This document shows, piece after piece, positions 1-7,580 of a stretch of 64,000 nucleotides of DNA. The notes under the pieces were generated by a model that saw only the letters and a program-made list of their open reading frames with translations, was not told the DNA's origin and searched no databases. The translations under genes and the position numbers were made by a program. Origin of the DNA: Desulfolucanica intricata (GTDB taxonomy: Bacteria > Bacillota > Desulfotomaculia > Desulfotomaculales > Desulfofarciminaceae); assembly GCF_001592105.1 (NCBI RefSeq), contig NZ_BCWE01000001.1, positions 104,400 through 168,399 of the forward strand, written 5' to 3'. The number at the start of each line of letters is the position of its first letter. The first letter of the stretch is position 1.

Positions 1-780
1 ACTACGGTCCATGAAAGCACCGGGGTCACCTTCGTCAGCGTTACAAACAACATATTTCTTATCGCCGGCTGCCTGACGCACAAAACCCCACTTCATACCG
101 GTAGGGAATCCAGCACCGCCCCGGCCTCTTAAACCGGAACGCTTCACATCTTCAATGACTTCTTCCGGAGTCATTTCAAAAAGGGCTTTGACAAAACCGG
201 CATACCCGTCATTGGCAATATAGTCATCAATAACTTCCGGGTTAATATGACCGCAGTTATGCAGCACCAAACGCTTTTGCTTAGCGTAAAAGGGTACTGT
301 CTCGTAGGTTGGGGCAGTTTCACCGGTGTTCGGTTCTTTATATAAGAGACGCTCAACAATCTCTCCGCCAATCAGGTGTTTCTCCACAACCTCCGGCACA
401 TCTTCTGCTGCAACCCGGGTATAGAAAGTTTTCTGCGGTTCCACAATCATTAGCGGACCCTGCTCACAAAAACCGTGACATCCGGTAACTTTCACTTCCA
501 CCTGATCACTTAAACCTTTATTTTGTAATTCTTGTTTCAGGCTTTCTGCCAATTTACCGGAGCCGGAGGAAGTACAGCCTGTACCGGCACAAATTAAAAT
601 CTGGCGTTTTTGGGAGTCTTCTGCAAGATGAAGTTCTGCCAGTATTTTTTGCCGCTTTTCTTTACAAGCATCATCCTGGTGGCAAATGGGACCTTCTTTA
701 CGACACTTTATATAGTCTTTACAAGGGTTATCGAGTGCATGTGTACACTTGTCACAGCACTTATCCATCAGGCTTTTCAA
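1..780 (-). CDS. NuoF/HydB-like NADH-binding subunit, C-terminus outside window
   Basis: The first 260 codons are visible and the frame is open to the window edge. The subunit carries FMN and Fe-S clusters and binds NAD(H) in bifurcating [FeFe]-hydrogenases or NADH:acceptor complexes in the cytoplasm. From the N-terminus I see a cysteine-rich segment (Cys 8, 9, 12, 20, 26, 33 and 39), a thioredoxin-like [2Fe-2S] domain with ICAGTGC and GCHGFC motifs, then the start of the NuoF core with [14 protein letters not shown]. The chosen start is TTG, six bases after GGAGG; an ATG four codons later is the alternative. NuoE lies immediately upstream in the same direction, as in hydBC-type operons. Whether the partner is a hydrogenase or a formate dehydrogenase cannot be told from here. 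Confidence 0.9.
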   Translation of the reverse strand, partial: MKSLMDKCCDKCTHALDNPCKDYIKCRKEGPICHQDDACKEKRQKILAELHLAEDSQKRQILICAGTGCTSSGSGKLAESLKQELQNKGLSDQVEVKVTGCHGFCEQGPLMIVEPQKTFYTRVAAEDVPEVVEKHLIGGEIVERLLYKEPNTGETAPTYETVPFYAKQKRLVLHNCGHINPEVIDDYIANDGYAGFVKALFEMTPEEVIEDVKRSGLRGRGGAGFPTGMKWGFVRQAAGDKKYVVCNADEGDPGAFMDRS

Positions 781-795
781 AGCAGAACCTCCTTC

Positions 796-1290
796 CTATT
801 CGTATTTCTCTAAAATACTAACCGCTACGTCCGGGGTCAACCGGCCGTGGGTATCGTTGTTCACCATCATTACCGGTGCCAAACCACAGGCACCCAAGCA
901 GGCCACTGTTTCCAAAGTAAAGCGTAAATCTTCGGTGGTTTCATTTTTACCCACACCAAGCTTCTTGGAAATCGCTTCCAATACTTTGGCTCCACCCCGC
1001 ACATGGCAGGCAGTACCCTGACAAACACGGATAATATTGCGTCCACGGGGCTTAAGGTGGAATTGGGCGTAGAAAGTAGCCACACCAAAAATTTTACTGA
1101 AAGGGATATTTAATTCTTTAGATATTTGCTGCATTACTTCTTTCGGCAAATACCCGTAAATTTCCTGAGCCTCCTGCAGTACCGGAATTAAGGCTCCTTT
1201 TTGCCCTTTGTAGCCATCCAACATCTTCTGGAGAGCTTCCTGTTGAGGATCTACGGCATGCTGTTCACATCCACATTTACATGCAGCCAA
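796..1290 (-). CDS. NuoE/HydC-like [2Fe-2S] thioredoxin-fold subunit
   Basis: A 164-residue electron-transfer subunit that passes electrons between the NuoF flavin and partner clusters. The four cluster ligands are visible as CQGTAC (C-x4-C) and CLGAC (C-x3-C), the usual NuoE pattern, preceded by the helical N-terminal domain (YGYLPKEV..., then GVATFYAQF). An extra N-terminal CKCGC motif precedes the family core. The length is normal for the family. It sits 15 bases upstream of the NuoF-like gene in one transcription unit. Family identity is secure; the exact complex is an inference. Confidence 0.93.
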   Translation of the reverse strand: MAACKCGCEQHAVDPQQEALQKMLDGYKGQKGALIPVLQEAQEIYGYLPKEVMQQISKELNIPFSKIFGVATFYAQFHLKPRGRNIIRVCQGTACHVRGGAKVLEAISKKLGVGKNETTEDLRFTLETVACLGACGLAPVMMVNNDTHGRLTPDVAVSILEKYE

Positions 1291-1308
1291 TTTTATCTGT
1301 CCCTCCTC

Positions 1309-1890
1309 TCAATTTTTAGACAGGTTCCTTATTACCCGGCTTTCAGTAATAACATAATGAACCGGGCAGTCATGACTTTGGTGATAAACCTGGTCATAGA
1401 TTTGCATTTCAAAAGCTAAGGCCATAAAAACGGTATCCGGCCTGGTACGGGGTAGAAATCTGTCATAAAAACCGGCACCGTATCCCAGGCGATTACACCT
1501 CTCATCAAAGGCAACCCCCGGAACAATAATTAAATCCAGCTGTTCCGGTTTGACAGGACGAAGACACTCCTTCTTAGGCTCCAAAATGTCATAGGCGCCA
1601 CGGGTTAAATCACCGGGGTAATCCATTAATAAAGAAGGTGTTAACCGTTTAGTTGAAATATCAGTAACCGGTACAGTTACCTTTTTCCCGCTGGAAATAG
1701 CATCAAGAATGATCTTCTCAGTCTGAACTTCATTGCGGAAATCCAGGTACAGCATAATGGTAGAAGCATTGGTATATTCCTTCATAGCCATTACCTGATA
1801 CTGAATCAGATTGCTCTTTTCTTCTATCTCATTAACGGGAAGAGCCTTCCTAGCTTCAATCACATTTTTACGTAATTCGCTTTTTGTCAC
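1309..1890 (-). CDS. 5-formyltetrahydrofolate cyclo-ligase
   Basis: A 193-residue enzyme that converts 5-formyl-THF to 5,10-methenyl-THF with ATP in the cytoplasm, rescuing a dead-end folate. The diagnostic motif LGYGAGFYDRFL is present near residue 140, with an N-terminal basic segment (RKNVIEARKALP) that fits the ATP/phosphate-binding region of the family. The length is typical. It lies just upstream of the NuoE/NuoF-like genes in the same direction with an 18-base gap, so co-transcription is likely. Folate one-carbon enzymes next to hydrogenase-type genes fit an anaerobe with a Wood-Ljungdahl-like metabolism, but that is inference. Confidence 0.93.
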   Translation of the reverse strand: MTKSELRKNVIEARKALPVNEIEEKSNLIQYQVMAMKEYTNASTIMLYLDFRNEVQTEKIILDAISSGKKVTVPVTDISTKRLTPSLLMDYPGDLTRGAYDILEPKKECLRPVKPEQLDLIIVPGVAFDERCNRLGYGAGFYDRFLPRTRPDTVFMALAFEMQIYDQVYHQSHDCPVHYVITESRVIRNLSKN

Positions 1891-1953
1891 AGAAATTCCT
1901 CCATGAAAAATTCTGACTTATTAAAACATTTTAATTCTTCGTTAAAAACATAA

Positions 1954-1975
1954 TTTCCTCCTTGGGTGGAGGAAA
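1954..1975 (-). terminator. Hairpin downstream of the ACT-domain gene
   Basis: Perfect 8-bp arms TTTCCTCC/GGAGGAAA around a 6-base loop. On the minus strand the hairpin is followed by a T-rich run broken by other bases. It lies in the 162-base gap between the ACT-domain gene and the cyclo-ligase gene and probably ends the former. Confidence 0.5.
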
Positions 1976-2052
1976 AAAAGAAATACTTTTCAGAATTCAT
2001 TTATTATTCTTCTTTTACAGTAGAATATTTTAGGAGTTTCTGTACAAAGTTT

Positions 2053-2484
2053 CTATAGGGAGTAAACCTCTTCCCCGGTTAAAATATTAATACCCTTTGC
2101 TTCCAAGGCTTTAATTGCCGCATCCATCTGCTCCACTCTAAACACAACCAGGGCAGCATTAGATGCTTTTTGCAAAAATGCATATAGATACTCAATATTT
2201 ATACCGGCCTGTCCCAAAATCTCGAGGGCACCGTTTAAGCCGCCCGGAGTGTCAGGAACCTCTACGGCCAGCACATCAGTAACACTGACGGTAAAACCGT
2301 CCACTTTGAGTGCATCAAAGGCTTTGTCAGGATTATTAACAATTAACCTTAGAATACCAAAGTCTGTGGTATCCGCTATGGATAGGGCCCGGATATTAAT
2401 GTTGTTCTCACTCAATACTTGAGTTACACGGGCTAAACGGCCGTATTTATTTTCTAAAAAGACAGAAACCTGCTTTACTCTCAT
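2053..2484 (-). CDS. Tandem ACT-domain protein, putative amino-acid sensor
   Basis: A 143-residue protein made of two ACT domains, roughly residues 3-70 and 72-140. The first begins VKQVSVFLENKYGRLARVT and the second contains DTPGGLNGALEILGQAGINIEYLY, both the classic beta-alpha-beta opening with the GRL or GGL turn. ACT pairs bind small ligands, often amino acids. The chosen ATG has AGGAGG nine bases upstream; a longer reading frame upstream of it overlaps the radical SAM gene and lacks a ribosome site. Stand-alone double-ACT proteins in Clostridia often accompany phenylacetate-CoA ligases, but none is visible here, so the ligand is unknown. Confidence 0.85.
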   Translation of the reverse strand: MRVKQVSVFLENKYGRLARVTQVLSENNINIRALSIADTTDFGILRLIVNNPDKAFDALKVDGFTVSVTDVLAVEVPDTPGGLNGALEILGQAGINIEYLYAFLQKASNAALVVFRVEQMDAAIKALEAKGINILTGEEVYSL

Positions 2485-2506
2485 TATAAAACGCCTCCTT
2501 AAATTT

Positions 2507-3877
2507 TTAAAGAGCCAACACAGAACAACCAAATTTTACTTCCAACTCCAGATAAGAATGTCCGGTTAAATCCCTTCCCCGGGGGTCAAAGGCCAGCCCG
2601 GGCAGCAAAACTAAATCGGGCCGCCAATCCGACTCACCGTCCAGTTCTCTTAGTGCCTTAGCAAAATCACTGACCACCAGGAGCCCGGCAGCTACAATGG
2701 AACCACCAAAAAAACTGCTTTTTACAGACATCACCCGCACTTCTGCCGGTTCATCAAAAAACCTGTCTATACCTGTTTTAATTAAATTGCCGGCCAAGAC
2801 GGAAGTTAATACCAGTACCCGGCGGGCCCGCCTTTTTCTTACGGCATCAGTCATTTCCATAATTATTTCCGGGTCTAAATCATATTCCATAACCAGGCCG
2901 GAGGACTTGCCGGGTGCCTTGTCTAATTGTACCTCAAACTCCCTGCTATCCCGCAGGATTCTTAACTTCGGGGCAGCAGCCTGAAGTACCGCTTTGAATA
3001 CCTGTACTCTGGTCAGACCGCTCACACCCCCTACCGAAAGTACAACATCTCCGGCCAAGAGACCGGCCCGCTCCGCCGGGGAGTCCTTAATTATCCCAAC
3101 AACTTCCGGCCGGAAATCCCCGGGCAGGTGAGGCTCAAAGGTTACCGGCACCCGAATAGATTTCCTGAGCTCAAGAACAAAACTTCTCAAGTCAGCCCAA
3201 AGGGAACTGCTAAAACACAGCCGTTCCTCTGCCAGGCGGGTATAGCCGGGAAGAAATATCCTTACTGTCTTTGCCCCACTGCGCTCCAAATAATGAATTG
3301 TTGCTTCTAAATCAGCCCAACCGGTCAACCAGGGCATAGCCACAATACTGCCATGATAACTTACACCCGCCTGCCCCAGTAAAACTGCACTGTCCACAGC
3401 TTCTTTAGCCCTGGTATCCTTCATCAGCATTTCCCTCGTAGCTATATCAGCACTGTTTAAAGACAGGTTTATCGTCACGTCACCCAAGCCGGCTAAAAAA
3501 TCAACCATCTTACTGCTTAAAAGGGTTCCATTGGTGGTAATCTGAATCGAAACAGCCGGAAACCTGGAACGAATTAGTTTCAATACCTGCTTAATATGCG
3601 GGTGTGTAAACGGCTCACCCTCCATAATTCTCGTTACCGATTCTCCGATAACCACCGGTTTATCAGGTTCCATAAATTCCAGGGTTTCTTCAATTTCCTC
3701 AGGGGTTCGGTGACCGATGCGAAAGGTTTCTACCCCGGGAGGGTTTTGCCGGTGGCTGCAAAAAATACAATGTATATTACAAACAGAAGTAAGCGGTAAA
3801 ATGTTAGATTCCTGTGCACTGTGCAATATAAGTGAACGAACATATCCTTCATGTTCGTTGTATACAAAATCACCCAC
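2507..3877 (-). CDS. Radical SAM protein with internal PDZ and DUF512-like C-terminus
   Basis: A 456-residue protein. Residues 33-40 hold the radical SAM cysteines (C-x3-C-x2-C in CNIHCIFC), followed by a SAM-barrel with ITTNGTLL and a region near residue 170. Residues about 255-315 look like a PDZ domain (VVGIIKDSPAERAGLLAGDVV). Residues about 370-456 (RVMSVKSSFFGGSIVAAGLL, then LLPGLAFD) resemble the DUF512 end of the PDZ/radical-SAM family. The usual order in that family places PDZ at the N-terminus, so this layout is unusual. Start is GTG, seven bases after AAGGAG. It reads towards the ACT gene, whose start lies 22 bases beyond its stop, so the pair is probably one operon. The substrate is unknown. 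Confidence 0.8.
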   Translation of the reverse strand: MGDFVYNEHEGYVRSLILHSAQESNILPLTSVCNIHCIFCSHRQNPPGVETFRIGHRTPEEIEETLEFMEPDKPVVIGESVTRIMEGEPFTHPHIKQVLKLIRSRFPAVSIQITTNGTLLSSKMVDFLAGLGDVTINLSLNSADIATREMLMKDTRAKEAVDSAVLLGQAGVSYHGSIVAMPWLTGWADLEATIHYLERSGAKTVRIFLPGYTRLAEERLCFSSSLWADLRSFVLELRKSIRVPVTFEPHLPGDFRPEVVGIIKDSPAERAGLLAGDVVLSVGGVSGLTRVQVFKAVLQAAAPKLRILRDSREFEVQLDKAPGKSSGLVMEYDLDPEIIMEMTDAVRKRRARRVLVLTSVLAGNLIKTGIDRFFDEPAEVRVMSVKSSFFGGSIVAAGLLVVSDFAKALRELDGESDWRPDLVLLPGLAFDPRGRDLTGHSYLELEVKFGCSVLAL

Positions 3878-3912
3878 AGCCTAACTCCTTATATGTTAAG
3901 TTATTAACAGAC

Positions 3913-3930
3913 TTATCCACATTATCCACA
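3913..3930 (+). promoter_or_regulatory. Two abutting perfect DnaA boxes
   Basis: The 9-mer TTATCCACA occurs twice head to tail without a spacer, in the 75-base gap between tsaD and the radical SAM gene. Each copy matches the strict DnaA box. A further copy lies at 6531-6539. The site may bind DnaA and control the downstream minus-strand gene or titrate DnaA; there is no sign of a dnaA/dnaN origin in the window. Confidence 0.6.
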
Positions 3931-3952
3931 GCAAACATTCCACAGAATAACT

Positions 3953-4975
3953 TCAAAAGCACTGTTCCCCCAACTTTAGATTAGGTACGGCATTAAGTGT
4001 CAGCGGGGCAAATTTACCTTCAATATACTTATAATGGGCAGCACAGCCTATCATCGCCGCATTATCGGTACACAATACCGGGGGCGGGTAAACCAGCCGC
4101 CACCCCTCCTGCCCGGCGCCATTTTCCAGCTCCGTTCGCAGAAAACCGTTTGCAGCCACCCCACCTGCAAGCATAATTGTTGACACTTGATACTTGTGGG
4201 CAGCAGCCAGAGTTTTGTCTACCAAAACATCTACCACAGCTTTCTGAAAACTGGCTGATAAATCGGCAATATTTACAGTTTCCCCCCGCTGGCGGGCCCG
4301 GTGCAGATAATTAATCACGGCTGACTTAAGGCCGCTAAAACTAAAATCCAGACTGCCTTCTTCAAGATAGGCCCGGGGAAACTCAATGGCCTCGGAATTA
4401 CCCTCACGGGCTTTTTTCTCAATTAACGGCCCGCCGGGATATCCTAATCCCACTGTCCTGGCCACTTTATCAAAAGCTTCTCCGGCAGCATCATCCCTGG
4501 TACGTCCGGCAACCCGGTAATTCCCGTGCCCGGAAATGTAAACCAAATCAGTATGCCCCCCGGAAACCACCAGGCACAGCAGAGGGAAGGTTAAATCAGG
4601 CTCTGCCAGAAGATTAGCATAAATATGCCCTTCCAGGTGATTTACTCCAATGAGGGGAATACCTGCAGCGTAGGCACAAGCCTTGCCCGCAGACAGCCCC
4701 ACTAAAAGAGCTCCCACGAGGCCCGGGCCGTAAGTTACAGCCACAGCATCCAAGTCCTTAAAACCGAGCCCGGCTTCCTGCAGTGCCTCTAAAATTACGT
4801 GATTAATCAGCTCAAGGTGTTTGCGGGAAGCGACCTCCGGAACCACACCACCGAATTTGCGGTGCACATCAATTTGTGAAGAAATAATATTGCTTAGTAT
4901 CCTTGTACCACCGTCCACCACCGCAGCGGAAGTTTCATCACAGGATGTTTCAATTGCCAGTATTTTTTCACCCAT
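3953..4975 (-). CDS. tsaD: tRNA threonylcarbamoyladenosine transferase TsaD
   Basis: A 340-residue ASKHA-fold enzyme that, with TsaB and TsaE, transfers the threonylcarbamoyl group to A37 of ANN-decoding tRNAs. It begins [16 protein letters not shown], carries the metal-binding pair in NHLEGHIYA near residue 110, the nucleotide loop [10 protein letters not shown], and CTDNAAMIG near the C-terminus. The frame is open for 58 more codons upstream, but those overlap the divergent neighbour and carry no family homology. The ATG at 4975 has an AAGAGG ribosome site and gives the normal family length. It is the last minus-strand gene before a divergent start at 5080. Confidence 0.97.
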   Translation of the reverse strand: MGEKILAIETSCDETSAAVVDGGTRILSNIISSQIDVHRKFGGVVPEVASRKHLELINHVILEALQEAGLGFKDLDAVAVTYGPGLVGALLVGLSAGKACAYAAGIPLIGVNHLEGHIYANLLAEPDLTFPLLCLVVSGGHTDLVYISGHGNYRVAGRTRDDAAGEAFDKVARTVGLGYPGGPLIEKKAREGNSEAIEFPRAYLEEGSLDFSFSGLKSAVINYLHRARQRGETVNIADLSASFQKAVVDVLVDKTLAAAHKYQVSTIMLAGGVAANGFLRTELENGAGQEGWRLVYPPPVLCTDNAAMIGCAAHYKYIEGKFAPLTLNAVPNLKLGEQCF

Positions 4976-5079
4976 AAAAAAACCTCTTTTTGAATAGTTA
5001 TTATCATTATACCATAAATTACAAATAAAAATCCCTTTGCACCGGAATTGCATATACTGATAAAAAGGGGGCAAAACCA

Positions 5080-5823
5080 ATGTCGATACAGCTAAAAGTA
5101 TTAACTTATAACATCCGGCACGGGAAGGGAACCGACCGTATAATTTCACTCAAAAGAATTGCAGATGTGCTCAGAAAAAGCGGCGCTCAACTAATCGGAC
5201 TGCAGGAAGTAGACAGAAACATGCCGCGCAGCAACTTTATCTTTCAGGCTCAATACCTGGCATATCTTCTCGGTATGAATTATGTTTTCAGCCCCGCCTC
5301 CAAATGGTTTCGTGTTTTCGAATTCGGCAATGCTATATTAAGTAAATATCCAATTATAAAATATAATAATGTACTACTGCCGGGGCAAGGAGAACAAAGG
5401 GCTTTGCTGGAAGCCGTACTTTCGGTTAATAATCAAAAAATAAAATTTTTTAACACCCATCTTGGTTTGAGTAATACTGCAAGAGAATTACAAGTTAACA
5501 AGATTATTGAACTCCTGGGGAACCTATGTTTGCCCACAATATTAGCGGGTGATTTTAATGTTTTGCCATCCGACCCGGTTATAATAAAATTAGCCCAATT
5601 CTTTGGATACTGCGATAATAGTTCTGCAGCAAACACTAAAACATTTCCGTCAAATGCTCCCAGTGTAAAAATAGATTACATATTTCTTTCTCCGCACTGG
5701 AAACTGCTCTCTTTAAAAACCTTATCCAGTGAGGCCTCAGACCACCTTCCCCTGCTGGGTGAAGTAGAACTTATTGCTTCCTATCCAAAATTAATTATTA
5801 AGTGCCCGAACCAAATCGTGTAA
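5080..5823 (+). CDS. Endonuclease/exonuclease/phosphatase family hydrolase
   Basis: A 247-residue metal-dependent phosphoesterase of the EEP fold. Visible motifs are [10 protein letters not shown] at the N-terminus (metal and phosphate-site Asn), GLQEVDRN (metal-binding Glu), [19 protein letters not shown] and a closing [10 protein letters not shown] (catalytic Asp-His). All catalytic residues of the family are present. No signal peptide is seen, so it is cytosolic. A GGGGG-type ribosome site precedes the ATG. Its 3' end overlaps the convergent SIR2 gene by 33 bases. The substrate (DNA, lipid or nucleotide) cannot be assigned. Confidence 0.88.
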   Translation: MSIQLKVLTYNIRHGKGTDRIISLKRIADVLRKSGAQLIGLQEVDRNMPRSNFIFQAQYLAYLLGMNYVFSPASKWFRVFEFGNAILSKYPIIKYNNVLLPGQGEQRALLEAVLSVNNQKIKFFNTHLGLSNTARELQVNKIIELLGNLCLPTILAGDFNVLPSDPVIIKLAQFFGYCDNSSAANTKTFPSNAPSVKIDYIFLSPHWKLLSLKTLSSEASDHLPLLGEVELIASYPKLIIKCPNQIV

Positions 5824-6540
5824 AACCTTTCCTGCCGAATCATTTAGGACAAGAGCAGCCCGGTTATCCCAGGGAGTCGGGTCCCGGTTAATAATTACTA
5901 CCCGCTTTACCCTTTCCGGTAAAGCTGCCGCCGGGTAAACTTCCAAGCTGCTGCCTACCACTATTAGCAGGTCACAACCCGTAAGAATCTGTACAGAAGT
6001 AAAAAAGTCCTTACCCATTTTATCTTCAAACAGCACTACATCCGGACGCAATATTCCCTTACATTTACATACAGGCGGATTTATCCCGTTATTGTATTGC
6101 TCTGTCAAATTCTCTATCGGGTAACTTTTTTTGCATTTCATACAATGCACAGTGCGTAAGTGCCCGTGAATTTCCCAAACTTTGGTGGAGCCTGCCTTTT
6201 GATGCAGGCCGTCTATATTCTGTGTAATCACCCCCACCAAATGTCCACTCTTCTCCAGTTCTGCCAGTGCCAGGTGGGCATTATTCGGCCTGGCCTCCAG
6301 AATATCCCGCCACCACTGTAAATTTAAATCATAAAAAGCTGCCGGGTTTCTCTTTAAAGCACTTACACTGGCTGTCTCAATAGGATCATATTTTTCCCAC
6401 AAGCCGGTGCCGGAGCTGCGAAAATCAGGTATCCCGCTTTCAGTACTTATTCCTGCTCCGGTCAGAGCAAATACCCTTAAAGAAGATCGAATCAATTGAG
6501 CTAATTCATTAATTTTCTCTTTATACGTCATTATCCACAT
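5791..6540 (-). CDS. NAD-dependent protein deacylase, SIR2 family
   Basis: A 249-residue sirtuin. Visible elements are GAGISTESGIPDFR (NAD-binding), TQNIDGLHQKAG, the catalytic His in WEIHGHLR, a zinc ribbon from HCMKCKK to VCKCKG, then LRPDVVLFED and VVGSSLEVYPA. These remove acyl groups from lysine with NAD use in the cytosol. The start may be ATG 6540 or the ATG three codons later; a weak GAGAG precedes both. It overlaps the upstream small gene by 20 bases, implying translational coupling, and converges with the EEP hydrolase. A DnaA-box-like 9-mer falls on its first codons. Confidence 0.95.
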   Translation of the reverse strand: MWIMTYKEKINELAQLIRSSLRVFALTGAGISTESGIPDFRSSGTGLWEKYDPIETASVSALKRNPAAFYDLNLQWWRDILEARPNNAHLALAELEKSGHLVGVITQNIDGLHQKAGSTKVWEIHGHLRTVHCMKCKKSYPIENLTEQYNNGINPPVCKCKGILRPDVVLFEDKMGKDFFTSVQILTGCDLLIVVGSSLEVYPAAALPERVKRVVIINRDPTPWDNRAALVLNDSAGKVLHDLVRALNN

Positions 6541-6853
6541 CTCTCAAATCCAAACTATAATAATCAACAAGGTTATTTTCTTTTAAATAGTTTATGCCCC
6601 TGGAGGAAATAATTACCGGAAAGTTGGTGATCCGACCCGGTCTCAAAAAATGTCCGGCATTAAAATTATTAACGGACAACCAGCCCTGCTCAATACACTC
6701 CTTAAAGAGTTTAATTAAGTCATCTTCAGAAATTTTTAATTTGTTAAGTAACTTTTCCATCACCAGATCACCAAAGAAGGAATGCTGCTGAGCAATATAC
6801 AGATAAGCTAAGAATTGTTCTGAATTAAGCTTTTGCTGCTCTTTATTTTGCAC
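6521..6853 (-). CDS. Small hypothetical protein, winged-helix-like
   Basis: A 110-residue protein that I do not recognise. It has a helical N-terminal half (FLAYLYIAQQHSF..., then LKISEDDLIKLFKECIEQGWL) and a C-terminal part ending in SSRGINYLKENNLV, which has the shape of a winged-helix or PadR-like wing, though this is only a resemblance. Start is GTG, preceded by a GGGAGATGAG ribosome site. It overlaps the SIR2 gene by 20 bases, so the two are almost surely co-transcribed, which suggests a role connected to deacylation. No membrane segment or cysteine motif is present. Confidence 0.7.
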   Translation of the reverse strand: MQNKEQQKLNSEQFLAYLYIAQQHSFFGDLVMEKLLNKLKISEDDLIKLFKECIEQGWLSVNNFNAGHFLRPGRITNFPVIISSRGINYLKENNLVDYYSLDLRDVDNDV

Positions 6854-7026
6854 GTTAACTCATCTCCCAATTAAGTAGTTTTAAATACTGCTTTTTATGC
6901 AATAATGTAGATATACTTAAATAAAATTATTTTTACTTAATTTCATTTTATCAGATAATTATAGTTTTCAACCTATAAAATAACTTATATTTTTATATTC
7001 GTAGACATAAAAGGAGTTGGTATATT

Positions 7027-7467
7027 GTGAGTACAGTGAAAATAAAAGATGGCTTGGACAGCCATCTTTGTGAAGCCATAATAAATTTTCATAACCGGAA
7101 TCCCTTTGCCCAGCTATTGGGAATCAAGCTGGATATACTCGGTAAAGGCTTTAGCCGGTTTACCTTCCAAGGAACAAAAGAGCATACTAATCCTTTCTCC
7201 ACCATTCACGGCGGTGTAACGGCTGCTCTGGGGGATGTGGCCATGGCTACGGCTCTTAGAACTAAAGGTATTCAAGTCGTAACAGCAGAATTAACGATTA
7301 ACTATATCTCCCCAGGCACTACAGACGGTGAACTTGATGTTATTGCCAAAGCTGTTAACGTCGGGAAAACCGTTTGCCTGGCTGAATTTTGCGTCCATCA
7401 TCTAGACAAAAACCACTTGGTAGCAACAGGCCGGGGAATTTTTGTTAACCGCGGGCCGATGGAATAG
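7027..7467 (+). CDS. PaaI-type hotdog thioesterase
   Basis: A 146-residue single hotdog-fold acyl-CoA thioesterase. The core motif HTNPFSTIHGGVTAALGDVAMATAL near residues 57-81 includes the conserved HGG and catalytic Asp of PaaI-like enzymes. The following strands (AELTINYISPG and later LAEFCVHH) complete the fold. Start is GTG, ten bases after AAGGAG; the preceding 170 bases are AT-rich and must hold the promoter. The substrate is not identifiable; a housekeeping role in clearing acyl-CoAs is the usual inference. Confidence 0.88.
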   Translation: MSTVKIKDGLDSHLCEAIINFHNRNPFAQLLGIKLDILGKGFSRFTFQGTKEHTNPFSTIHGGVTAALGDVAMATALRTKGIQVVTAELTINYISPGTTDGELDVIAKAVNVGKTVCLAEFCVHHLDKNHLVATGRGIFVNRGPME

Positions 7468-7580
7468 TACCGTTTCACGAGGTATATCTTTTGCACCCAA
7501 TCCAAAAAGTAAAAGGATCCTCGGAAAGAGATCCGGTAGTTATGCCCAATAAATTAATAAGCTCCAAAAATTTAATATTA

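Noticed and set aside
1201..1419. 72-residue plus-strand frame opposite NuoE and the cyclo-ligase
   Set aside because: It is antisense to two clear genes, has no ribosome site, and its product has no recognisable motif.
3835..3859. Inverted repeat AACGAACAT-N7-ATGTTCGTT looking like an SOS box
   Set aside because: The LexA (DinR) box of Firmicutes needs CGAAC-N4-GTTCG; the spacing here is 11 and the repeat lies inside the first codons of the radical SAM gene.
3913..6539. Chromosome origin oriC suggested by DnaA boxes
   Set aside because: No dnaA, dnaN or AT-rich unwinding region is adjacent, and the boxes are too few.
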